DNA of 20,470 nucleotides from Pleurobrachia bachei (Eukaryota > Ctenophora > Tentaculata > Cydippida > Pleurobrachiidae). The stretch is taken from the NCBI GenBank assembly GCA_000695325.1, contig AVPN01000338.1:40546-61015 (forward strand). Direction: 5' to 3'. Under the pieces are notes generated by a model. It was not told the DNA's origin, ran no database searches, and saw nothing but the letters and a program-made list of their open reading frames with translations. Both the position numbers and the translations under genes were made by a program. This document shows positions 1 to 10,041 of this stretch, piece by piece; positions within the stretch are counted from its first letter, which is position 1, and the number at the start of each line of letters is the position of its first letter.

Positions 1-636
1 GATTGCCGTTGAAGTCGAATCTCTAAAATGACAGAAAACGGTCAAAAGATGAATTTTTGCCATTTTTTGGAGGTTTTTAGCCCTTTAACCATTGAAAACG
101 TTGAGATAGGAAGCTGGCACTAGTGCCAATTGTTAAAATGGGCTATTTTCTACCGGGAACCAAACTTTCATGTATATCCGATGTGTGGTTACATTTGGGC
201 AAACTATAGACGTACGCTAACTAGGAGAATCTCAACTTGATTTTCTGTTTTTTAGGGTCTGGGCATTTTCAACATACTTCCGATTAAAATAGCCAATCGG
301 GATCATGCTTAAGTTGTTCATGGGACAATTTTCGACTAAAATCCAAGATTTCATACAAATCCGATAACAGATCATTGATTTATAGAAAATTTATGTAAGC
401 AAACCGGTCAAAATAAGTAAAAAACTTCTAAAATTTTTCTAAATGTAACCACACATCGGATATACATGAAAGTTTGGTTCCCGGTAGAAAATAGCCCATT
501 TTAACAATTGGCACTAGTGCCAGCTTCCTATCTCAACGTTTTCAATGGTTAAAGGGCTAAAAACCTCCAAAAAATGGCAAAAATTCATCTTTTGACCGTT
601 TTCTGTCATTTTAGAGATTCGACTTCAACGGCAATC
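1..636. repeat. Perfect inverted repeat, 196-bp arms, cut by the window edge
   Basis: Bases 1-196 are the reverse complement of 441-636, with no mismatch that I could find by eye, around a 244-bp spacer (197-440). The left arm touches the window start, so the repeat may extend further left. No transposase is visible in the spacer. This could be a palindromic (foldback) DNA element or the paired termini of a non-autonomous transposon. Identical arms mean either recent origin or an inverted-duplication artefact of the assembly. Confidence 0.85.
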
Positions 637-892
637 AATTCTACGTGCAAAAATAGTTCGGGGTACACTAATTCATATGACAAGTCATTATGGATTTTTC
701 TGGACCCCATTTTGTACACCCAATTTTGGCCTAGTTCACTAAAACGTGAAAAAATCGATTTTATGTCATAAACTCTTTTTTCCCGCACCGTAGCACCATT
801 CTGTAGACCCTCAGGTACCACGTACAAGTGGTGGTTTCTGTCGGCATGCTAGGTCGTGTTAAAAGTTCACCAGGCACGCCGTGACCACTCAA

Positions 893-986
893 CTACCAAT
901 CAGAACTCGTTATTTGGGTCACGTGAGTCGTGAATGGTTATCAGCCAATCAGGGACCAGTATTTCCTGACTCGGTCGGTTCCTGAC
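893..986 (+). repeat. Dispersed CACGTGA repeat, copy 1
   Basis: This stretch matches 7788-7870 closely: both contain ACCAATCAGAAC, then CGTTATTT, GGTCACGTGA, ATCAGCCAATCAGGGACC and GTCGGTTCCT in the same order. It is the diverged partner of the short MITE-like element at 7764-7869, but its left terminal repeat is not recognisable. Otherwise 637-1093 holds no gene that I can support. Confidence 0.7.
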
Positions 987-1093
987 TCATTTGTTCGAAG
1001 ATCATATCCTCTGCGACAACAGAATCATCGCCCTAGGTTTATAATCTTATCTAGTTAATTAATTTACTGATTAACTAATTTCCCGCTGCACAG

Positions 1094-1655
1094 AAAAGAC
1101 TATGGGCAAGACGGAGTGGGTAGAGCTGCCTGTCAGCCACACACCACACGGGGAGTACTCAAATGACTTGCGGCTGACGATCAAATGTAAACACGAGGAT
1201 CATGGGAATCCTACAACCGTTCATATCCGATACCAGGTATCTTATTCGGTATATTATTTACCAAGCACTAGGTGTACCAAGTATACCTTGGTTTGTGGTT
1301 GCCATATTAAAGACGTGAACCATTGTTACCTTACCAATCACTCCCTCTTTTGCCCATATCTGACACTAGCTATAACACACTCTGAAGAGATGGTGATGAA
1401 CTTGCTCCACAATGAATTACCTGGAGCTTGAACGTCTCGATTCGATGCCGGCAGCCAGGAGACTGGAATTTTCACCTTACCTTAGTCCTCATCACACACC
1501 CTCAATTCCCTCTCTCTCAGGTGATATTTAAAAAAGATATTGGGATGTTTGGCCATTTAAAAAGTTGGAGCACTGGAACGAAGCTGTGGAAGGAAGAGAA
1601 AAGGAGCTTTTTTATTCTCACAAACCCATCCCTGTATGTGTTGCACCTTGTGCTG
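1094..1655 (+). CDS. 5' exons of the CAPS/CADPS-like host gene (C2 end and first half of PH domain)
   Basis: Two exons are visible. The first runs 1094-1236, after acceptor CTGCACAG and before donor GTATCT; it contains EWVELPV and NDLRLTIKCK, which looks like the last strands of a C2-type beta sandwich. The second starts at 1521, after the polypyrimidine acceptor CTCTCTCTCAG, in phase 0. It encodes GHLKSW followed by LWKEEKRSFFIL, the usual pattern of strands 1-3 of a PH domain. Its donor is uncertain (1638 or 1656). The next exon I can trace starts at 3519, across an intron that holds a transposon, and its entry phase does not match, so one or more exons may be missing here. The true translation start is probably left of 1094, because the first visible exon opens mid-frame after an acceptor. 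Confidence 0.55.
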
Positions 1656-1738
1656 GTATAATTATGTGCAACGATTATGCATACAACTAGTACTTACTAT
1701 TCAAATTGTGTAACGGAGATCAACTAGCACCCTGATAC

Positions 1739-3359
1739 CAGGGTCTGTCACGGATACCGTGCCTGCTAGTCGTTTGCGCGCTCACGCGATCCGCCAACAC
1801 CCAGGAAATCACTAACACGCTTGCTGGTCAGCTGTTACCTACACCTGATCGAAGTCTCCTTGCCGACCCTCAAGTCTCAACCATATACATGTATAATGGA
1901 GATTGGGCGATCCATCCCTGGTTTTTTTGAAAGCATGTTCATACTTGTCGGTCTTGTCCCCAGTTACCCCGGGTATTATCCCCGCTGCTAACCTCCCTCA
2001 CCTCTGATAACATACCATCAGATCTTTCCCTCCCTCCTAACCCCCACCTAATCTGCCTCAAATTGGCCCTGATAAACCCCACCCAATCTCCCTCCTAACC
2101 CCCGCCTGATCTCCCTCTCCTCTCATAACCCCCACCGAATCTCCCTAACCCCTCCTAACACCCGCCTACCTCCTAATCTCCATCACCCCCTCCTAGCCCC
2201 CGCCTAATCTCCCTCACTCTTCCTAACACCTAGTCCCTCACCCCTCCTAATCCCCGCCTGATCTCCATCACCCCCTCCTAACCCTCCACAAAACCTTTAT
2301 CGCCCCAACTCTCCCTTAGCCCGGTCACGACAGGGTTGTGAGAATATGCTGCCGATATTTTACCAAGTGAGAACTTTTAGTTTACTATTTACTAACTTAT
2401 TGAACTAAAGGAAGAGTGCAGTCAATAAGTTGTCCATCTTTTTGAGCCAGGATATCCGGTAGTTGGGTGGCACCCTTGTTGGGGCAGCTCTGCTTCCCAG
2501 CTGTTCGACACAGGAAGGACCTATTTGATCCTGCTAATCTCATCCTTGAATCACCAGAATATCAAGCAATAGCTTGGTAACAATACCACCTGGCAGAGGA
2601 AAGCAAAGGACGTTAGTAAACAGTGTAAAATCAGTGTGGACTGTGGGGTCATGGAATAGAGATAAGATAAGGGAAGATAAGAGGGAGAGTCTAATGGGTG
2701 AAAAGGAGATGTAATCCTTGCAGCTTTCCTTCGTGACATAAAAACATATTTCTACAGCACAATAGTTCCATCCACCGCCAAGGCGACAGGAAGTGACGGG
2801 TTCAAAGGCAAGTTTCAAGTTTTCCATAATCTCGTCATTTCTCTGGGCCTGCAGCTGACCTGCTTTGTGTGTGTGAGAGTGCTCGCCGCTCAAGAAAACG
2901 CGCCCGCGCCTGCGACGCGATCCACGGTATCCCGGCACGGTATCAATTCTGAAAAGTGATGATTTTGATGTTTGGAGAGGTTGGAAGCTTGGGTTTTTGT
3001 TCAAATGAGTAAAACGAGGTGTTGCCGTGTAGAGGAGAAAAAACTGAGTGCTACATTGCGTTCAGAATTTCTCTATCTCGTCAGATGCCCCCGTGACGCC
3101 ATGAAACATGTCGCTGGGTCACTTATCGGTGAAATTAGGTACTAACAGAAGAAAGGGCATCAATCAACCTGTACTGCTCTGTTTTTAATGAGGTTTGTAC
3201 TGGGGTGTAGGGAATTGTCACAGCTATTGCATGGTGTCTTTAGATTTCATCTCAGACCTGAAACAGCTGACCAGCAAGCGTTTTAGTGATTTCCTGGGTG
3301 TTGGCGGATCGCGTGAGCGCGCAAACGACTAGCAAGCACGGTATCCGTGACAGACCCTG
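1739..3359. mobile_element. Non-autonomous DNA element with 98-bp terminal inverted repeats
   Basis: 1739-1836 and 3262-3359 are inverted copies differing at only a few positions, and both start CAGGGTCTGTCACGG at the outer end. A CAGGG terminus resembles hAT-superfamily ends. However, the 8 bp outside each end (CCTGATAC on the left, CTATATAT on the right) do not match, so no target duplication is visible. The 1.6-kb interior has no transposase; it contains a C-rich minisatellite and non-coding sequence. A minus-strand open frame at 2540-3004 has no recognisable domain. The element lies in an intron of the CAPS-like gene. Confidence 0.7.
1970..2300. repeat. C-rich degenerate minisatellite
   Basis: The block is an irregular tandem array of variants of CTCCTAACCCCCGCCTGATCTCC, with a period near 25-30 bases. 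It is strongly strand-asymmetric (C/T on plus) and lies inside the 1739-3359 element. No coding frame is credible across it. Confidence 0.75.
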
Positions 3360-3518
3360 CTATATATTCCTAATTCTCTCTCCAGTAAAGCTCCATTTAG
3401 TCACCACTTTTTGGGGCACTTACCAGATAACACCCTCCAAACGCGTTTGCCTGGCTAGACTGTGCATTTCGTTAAAGAGGGGGTTAGAACATTACAGTTA
3501 ACACCCTGATCCCGTTAG

Positions 3519-6500
3519 GATTTCTAAAGAAAGCCCAGTGGAGAAAGATACTAAGTGTGGTAGATCTTCCACTAGTTCAGCTGTCACCCCGGTAGAAGAG
3601 GCCATGCCAATGGTCCAGGAAATTGACAGGTTAGATTAGGTCGCGATAGAAGAAGGTGTTAGATAAATTGACAGGTATTATGTTCATGTTTAACTTAAAC
3701 ATATTTAAAAAGAGTCTTTTTCAAGCGGTATAACTCTCTCAGGCATGGCAGTAAAGGGTTATAACACAGTCCACCCTCTCTTGTTTCAGACATGGTAGTG
3801 TACGAAGGGTTATAACCAACCTCACTGAATATGATGTATTTGAGGGACTACCGGATACAGATGGGAGTGGTAGTACCAGTGAAGACCACGCTCTGGGGTT
3901 TACCCTCCAAAAAGAAGGTAAAATCTGTTGTTTACCATGCAGAAATTAGGTAAAATCGGACCCCGATTTAACGGGATGTTCGTGGGAAAGGGTATATCGG
4001 CCATCGGGGTCAAATACCGCTATTCGGCTATTTTCCTATATCGGGGGAAGTTTATTGTCCCGGTATATCGAAATTCCGGTAAATCGGGGTATATTCCGAA
4101 TGTTTATTACTTGTCTGGTTACAGGAGAGGAAATACAGTTTAAAGCAAAAACAAGAATTGAAAAGAAATTCTGGGTTGCCAATTTATTCCTGCTTACCAA
4201 GCAGACGTTGGAACCATGTGAGTTAATTTCAGACCAATCCAACTCTGTCAGGCCATGAATGCTCTGACCACAACCTCATTTTAGAGAAATGAGAATAGGC
4301 CAATTCTCTGACAGATCCAGCTGCTCTTCATCCACTATAATTACATAATCATCTGCTATAATTAATATTGATCCCCTGCTTCAGCAACTCCTAATGAGTA
4401 CATAGGAAGGAGGAATAGGACTCGATTCCCTGACATTGGATCACCACAGTATCTCTCTGACCCTGCTAAAAGGAACATTCTTAGACAGGTATATCAAACC
4501 CACCCCAGCAGTGATAAAAGCCCCCACCAATTATCACCACACCACCCCACACCACCCCACCCCATCTAGATTGACAACTGAACATCCCCGTCACTCAGAC
4601 AGCAGTGATAAAAGCGGAGGAAGGGAAACACTCAGCCTATATGGAAGACATCACCACTAGATTAGTGGAACATAGCATGGTACGTGTGGATTTGGATTGT
4701 TTTTGGGGTGATTTAGGGGTGGCTGAGGAGTATTTTAGGTTTTAAAGTGATTTGGTTTGGTTTAGGGGTTTGGTTTGATTTGGTTAATAGTTTCGTTTCC
4801 GTTCGTCGCTGTTCACTGGTTGTTTCCATAACAACCCATGTTTCTTCAGAAAGTATCACGACCCCTGTTTAACGGGGTCCTTCATGGAGCATACGAGGCG
4901 TTACTTCAAGAATACAGACACAGATACGGTAGGTAGGCATTGCGACACTCTGTTTAGTGCTGAGATTTTAGGCTTCCCTTCAGGAATATATAATACAGGC
5001 CTAGGTGGCGTAAGACTAAGAGCGAAATTACCCCTCCCTTACCGGCACGCAAAGGTCACAGAGTGTGAGGTAACTAAGGTAACACGTTGCAGCTTTTTAC
5101 ACCGCAACCACCTATTTGCAGGTTTATCGGAGGGGTTGTTCTATACAATATACCTGGAGAGTCTGGTGCGGCTAGCAGAGGAGGGTTACTTCCTAGATAG
5201 TTTCCATGTGAACACAATCCGAGACAAGTACGTAATTCCATGTCAACACCATCAGAGACAAGTTCGTAATTCCATGTCAACACCATCAGAGACAAGGACG
5301 TGATGTGATCACTGTCATATTATTCTGGTTTCATATAGCAGAATAGTTTATACCCCTTACTAATTATAATTGATTGATTACCGTTAATCACCTCTGGTAT
5401 CTCTGGTTTATAGGTTATCAAGAGCGGTGTTAGAGGCGAGTGAGGTGCGAAGAAAAGAGGCTGCCCTTACCCGCCTGTTCGATGTCATTCAATACAAATT
5501 ACGGGTTAGTTACAGGGGGACACTATACTATACTACTCTCTCTACACTATAAACACACACTTGCTCACACACTTGCACTCTTCCTCTCTATGTTAGTTAA
5601 ATTAACTATCTTATCATCCTGCGACCTAAATCCTGACCTGCCCCAATTGTCAGGTAATATTTGAGTGGACTCCCTACAATATGGATGCAACCCTTAGCAA
5701 CCGTAGGGAGGGGTCTACATCCCAGTTGTGGGGCTACAGCTTACTGCTTAAGAGCGTCGCTGAGGTAATGAGAAGTGAGGGGGTATTTCCACTTTCCTGG
5801 TTTGTTAGAAAATTTATGTTTGCTGCTGTGTCTGGCGGATGAACCCTTGATGGGATACGGCAAGTTTTGTGTACAAAAAAAGAGTTACCATTTTCAGGAT
5901 CTACACAGGGAAGAAGAGGTTATGGATCTGGGAGGTATTCTGATAAGTTGTCTTGAGATTAGCCTTGGACACGAATATACCCGGCACATTGCCCCTAAAC
6001 ATCTTGTGGAACCCCTGGTTAGTAGTACTGCAGAACTCAGCTCCTATAACTACCTCACTCCTCTGAGCGTATGGTGCGGGCGCTTCCTTGAATCAGTGTA
6101 CTCAGATCAGTAGCATTGGCACAAGTAGAACTAACTCTTGGTATCGAAGACCTTCGCGCGCGCTGGCAAGGGGTTACTTCTTTACCAAAACTAACTCTAA
6201 GTTCAATTCTGCTTTTCCACTTCACTCCACTTTCCGCAATCTCCCCCAGTATACGTTAGATAAGAGGTTTACAGAAGTGTCAGCTGAACTGGAGGGTCAG
6301 ATGATAGATGTATTGGAAGCCATATCGTATCGATTTGTACTCTTTCTGGAAACATTCCTTGTGTTCTTTGGGATTAGCCTGTTAGAGTAAGTATATAGTC
6401 TGTCAGATCCGTTCTGGCGGTGCCAGACCCCGATTTGATTCTCAAATGGCGAGCGACAGTGCGCCCAGATTGGGTCGGCGGCGCCAGACAGGTCAGAACC

Positions 6501-9038
6501 TGTTTAGTTTAGAATTATACTTCCTTTTAGCAATAGAATAGGTACCTGCAGCTAATAACTAAACTATTGTTGTTCAGGAAATTTGACCGTGACGTGATAT
6601 CCCCCGAAACAATCTCCGTGTTATGTGAGAAGATATGTGAGCTATTCCTATTCGATTTGGAGAATCTTCTAGAGTGTCTTCGATCTTCAGACAGGATCAT
6701 GGATGTTTTTAGGGTGCTGAACGGATTTTGTAGGGCTCATCCGGCCCTTTGCGCTGGAAGCTTCCATAGAGATGGACTTCATCAAGCTTTCATGGTGAGA
6801 GATTGGGTGTGAGAGGGAGGGATAGAGACAGAGACAGAGACAGAGGCAGAGACAGACATAGAGATAGAGACAGAGACAGAGACAGAGACAGAGACAACAT
6901 CCCCTATTCGATATCAACTAAATTGTTGTTTCTCTTTATTCCCAATTTGTTTTCTCTCAGGTCCATGCTGCCTACCTGGTGGAGAGGGAATCCAACAGGA
7001 TCATGCATGGTGCAGATATCGGTTTCGCAGCAGAGTCTTGGGATTCCAGTTCAAGGTATGAGCAGATAATAGTAGCCAACTATAACAAGCTAGCAGATCT
7101 GAGACATCTTTCTCTTATCTGCTCTTTTCTAGAGATGAATTATGATACATAATTAACGGCGCAAATCGGAGTAAATATAGGTCCGTCTGTAGTAATTAAC
7201 GGGGCAAGATCTAACCCATTCATGTTCAATTCAGTTGTGAGACGGCGAGAGTTCTCTATCTTGAGCTGGAAAATCTTGGATACATGGTAGAACAGTGGAA
7301 CTGGCCAAATCAGGTGTACAGAATCTACTTGTCGGATATGGTGACCCAGAAATGCTCTGAAATTTTAGTTAGGTTTAGCAACCATCTGATACAGATAATC
7401 TCAAACCAACTGTCAAGTAGCAGGTATTTATAGTGACAGTTGACAGCCACTATATTTGCTCTGTTTGGCGGGACCAAACCCCGTTTTTACAGTGCTCAAA
7501 TCGTTAACATTTGCACGTGTAGTATCTGCAACACCATTCTTGACGATTCTACTCCGATTCTGATATGACGAACTCTATAGAACCCACTGAAATTTACTCA
7601 CATACTCCTAACCTTCTATTTCTATATTGCCCCAATTAGGATGCAGTACTGCAACAAGGTATCTCTGATAGGAGTGTTTAATAGTCTTGTCACCCTGTGT
7701 CCCAGTGTCCCTCCTGAACCGGGATCTAAGTCCCAGGAACACCTCCACGACGCAACCAAGGTCAGGAACCGACCTAAATAAGTAAACAACCAATCAGAAC
7801 ACGTTATTTAGGTCACGTGACTGTTTATCAGCCAATCAGGGACCGGTATTTACGATTCAGTCGGTTCCTAGTTAGGGGCAAGTTCTATAGCTGTAAAATA
7901 CGGACCTGCCACAATTACCCCCTTCAAATTCCAGACGTTAAAAAACACGGTTATGAGAATTTGCGACTGCTACTCATCTCCTACTCCCCCATACAGCTAC
8001 TGTGTAGTGGATTCATCAAGACGCTAACTCGGACCCTATCGGACTGGTGTACTAACCCCATCCTAGGAGGAGCGTTCCCTCTCCTACACATTGGAGGAAA
8101 AAGATCCAAACTCCGACGTGCTAAGGAGTTCACCCAAAGAATCGGTATGTCTGTGTGATTTTAGTTGAAAATTTCAACTTGAAATAATCGTGGCTTTCTC
8201 TCATCTCTATAATATGAGTTTTTGTGGAAGCTCAGAAACTCGTGAGATGGCGAATCTAACTCGACATGCAATTTGTCTGGGAGAACAAATCCCCCCACCT
8301 ATAAACTCTACTGAGACAACATATCAATATCTAATCCTTGTTTCAGATGGGGAGATCAGGTTGCTAGGAGAAGATGTTGTTGAGGAGTTCAGGAGTTCTT
8401 TCGTTGAGGAATGTTACACTGTACTTCTGGAGATCATAGAGAATCACCTCAACAATAATAACAAGTATGTGTTTGTGACACACGCTTGAGGTCACGAACT
8501 TGCTACCAATTACTAGGTCTAGCGTACCATGATAATAGTATGAAGTTTTTGTTGGAAACTTCAGGCGCTACAATTGTCCTCCCTTCATTTCACTCTAATC
8601 TCTCCATAGATTGTGTCCGGAGGGAACGCTAGTGGTACGTGAGATAACCGAGACCTTTGCAGCCTCCCAGAGTAAAGGGAGGGTCACACTGAATGGAGAG
8701 GAGGTGTGGAGACCAGCGGTATACAGGAATGTTGATACAATTCTTAGGAGGCAGGAGCTGATCATTCTTGGTGAGATTCTTACCGGGCCATGCAGCTCCC
8801 CCTTCGATATACCCTTGCGATCTCTCCAGTAATAAGTACCCCGTTTTGATTCTCTACAATGTGCTCAGATCGGGCTGTTGCCGCAAGAAAGCCCCAATTC
8901 CATCCCAGCCCATATAGAATGGGTAATTGCCATTGGATTTGACATGCTAGCGAACTAAAAATACATTCCTTTTCAGATACCCACGGAACCATACAAGATG
9001 AGATAAAAGGATTCTTGAACGACTCCACTGCCCCCTGA
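3519..9038 (+). CDS. CAPS/CADPS-like secretion activator (second half of PH, then MUN-like region), multi-exon
   Basis: Exons traced by GT..AG sites and matching phases: 3519-3629, 3790-3917, 4125-4217, 4603-4679, 4850-4928, 5122-5227, 5414-5504, 5654-5764, 5898-~6095, ~6106-6172, 6250-6386, 6578-6794, 6961-7055, 7235-7423, 7640-7760, 7935-8144, 8347-8464, 8610-8770, 8977-9038 (TGA 9036-9038). Exons at 3790 and 4125 encode KEGEEIQF then KKFWVANLF, the closing strands and helix of a PH domain. The rest is long and helical. Spaced residues such as YLESLVRLAEEGYFLDSFH and QWNWP, followed by a VFN-type segment, recall the region after PH in CAPS proteins, which prime dense-core vesicles for exocytosis. 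That family call is from memory and is moderate; another PH-plus-helical tethering factor is possible. Two junctions do not fit: the frame changes by one base near 6095-6110, and exon 7640-7760 ends in phase 0 while 7935 needs phase 1. Both would be explained by single-base indels. Confidence 0.68.
5221..5298 (+). repeat. 34-bp tandem repeat duplicating a splice donor
   Basis: GAGACAAG plus following sequence recurs with a 34-base period at 5221, 5255 and 5289. The first copy contains the exon end and donor (GACAA then GTACGT). The second keeps a GT (GTTCGT). The third has GGACGT and has lost it. Because 34 is not a multiple of three, use of the second donor would shift the frame. Confidence 0.8.
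6825..6896 (+). repeat. GACAGA hexanucleotide microsatellite
   Basis: A run of AGAGAC/GACAGA units with a few variants (GGCAGA, ATAGAG) lies inside the intron 6795-6960 of the CAPS-like gene. The arginine/aspartate and leucine/cysteine frames open across it are by-products of the repeat. Confidence 0.9.
7764..7869. mobile_element. 106-bp MITE-like element beside a splice donor
   Basis: AGGAACCGAC at 7764-7773 is repeated inverted as GTCGGTTCCT at 7860-7869. The interior matches the repeat at 893-986. It starts four bases into the intron after exon 7640-7760, so the donor GTCAGG overlaps its end. The next exon has an inconsistent entry phase. Confidence 0.65.
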
Positions 9039-9685
9039 TAGTGATGAGAGGATTATTGAATTACTCGTCCCCCGCCCCCTGATGTTTTGGACATTTTATA
9101 TTTGTGAAAGACATCCTTTCGATTTCTATACAGTCAAAGCATTTTGGTAATGAAGTTCCCCCTCCCTTGCCAGTACCCGGAGGTCTTTAGAGGAGCTATT
9201 TCGTTACCAACATTAGCGTGACGCTCTTCTCCTTACAGTCTATCGATATAAAATCTTTCCTGTTTTTCTATTTCAATGATTTGTTGATTTGTACAGTTTT
9301 CTATTTGAATTATTGACCCCCCATAAATCCAGACAATTGTTACTTTGTCAATTGAGCAGGTGGATATATATCGGTGCTATCTGGCTTCCTGCCTCCTAGT
9401 GAGGCCGATCTGAATGATTCTACGCTCGGCAGCGCGTTCTGAATTCAGATCGGCTTCGCCAAGGTGTATCAAAACTGTGTCTGGCACTGCAATGATAGAC
9501 ATGCTGTGTATGTATTGTAAAAGGAGAAGTCTGTAATAATCTGTCTGACATACTGTCAGAGCTGACATGTGGCTCTTACATGACAGTGGAGGAAAACAGT
9601 CGTTCCTGAACTGTAGATTCGGGATCCTGAATACTAAGGTTCAGGTGAATTTCGATCTACCGCTGAGACCTGATGTGTCAGCGTT
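9039..9685. other. Intergenic flank with a short hairpin
   Basis: This is the region after the CAPS-like stop codon. It contains no canonical AATAAA close to the stop that I could find. A perfect 12-bp inverted repeat, GCCGATCTGAAT at 9404-9415 and its complement at 9443-9454, could form a hairpin. No RNA gene was recognised. The last part (9567-9685) is an open frame described separately. Confidence 0.5.
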
Positions 9686-9691
9686 CATGTC
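9567..9691 (+). other. Host open frame interrupted by the Polinton-like element
   Basis: An ATG at 9567 opens a frame that runs to the element boundary; inside the element it stops after a few codons. If the element and one copy of the CATGTC duplication are removed, the frame continues into 17865 and ends at TGA 17890-17892, about 50 codons in all. An acceptor-like CTGTCAG lies just upstream. I recognise no domain, and 50 open codons can occur by chance, so this may be an exon or nothing. Confidence 0.3.
9686..9691. repeat. Left target-site duplication CATGTC
   Basis: CATGTC directly precedes the AGTAG end of the element and is repeated exactly at 17859-17864. Six-base duplications are the rule for Polinton/Maverick integration. 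Confidence 0.92.
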
Positions 9692-9993
9692 AGTAGGTGT
9701 ATTCTTGTGAATCTAGCGCAGTCACGTGACTTGTGCTCGTTTTCACAGTCACGTGACTTGTGCTCGTTTCACAGTTACTTATCACCTATCTGCGCTCAAC
9801 TGCAGATTACGTGATTATGTGATTACGATGTAAGCATGGTGCAAACATGGTGCAAGCATGGTGCAAGAAATCCGGATTAATTGGTTCATATGATTCATAT
9901 GATTTGCATAAAATCCGGATTAATTGGTTCATATGATTCATATGATTTGCGTGAAATCATATGAATCATATGGATCATATCAAAGTAAAACAC
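9692..9993 (+). repeat. Left terminal inverted repeat (302 bp)
   Basis: It pairs with 17605-17858. The order from the outer end is: AGTAG; two 26-27-bp units built on CAGTCACGTGACTTG; three 11-bp units of the GCATGGTGCAA type; two 43-bp units starting AAATCCGGATTAATTGG (9868 and 9911); and a hairpin of 19-bp arms (9930-9948 and 9954-9972) with a 5-base loop. The inner end is AAAACAC at 9993. It is longer than the right copy mainly because the 43-bp unit is doubled. Confidence 0.92.
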
Positions 9994-10041
9994 TGGTATT
10001 TAAAGATGAACTAATTAATAATTGTATACATAATCTCGGTA

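Noticed and set aside
606-827. Minus-strand open frame of 73 codons beside the palindrome
   Set aside because: No recognisable domain, and it partly overlaps the inverted-repeat arm.
1970-2300. CRISPR-like or regulatory repeat array
   Set aside because: Units are degenerate and contiguous without spacers; it is a C-rich minisatellite in a eukaryotic genome.
2540-3004. Minus-strand open frame of 154 codons
   Set aside because: Lies inside the non-autonomous CAGGG-ended element, shows no domain, and has repeat-like and mixed composition.
6687-6917. Minus-strand frame rich in leucine and cysteine
   Set aside because: Produced by the GACAGA microsatellite.
9404-9454. Hairpin as a tRNA or structured RNA gene
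   Set aside because: A 12-bp stem alone, with no cloverleaf or internal promoter boxes that I could recognise.
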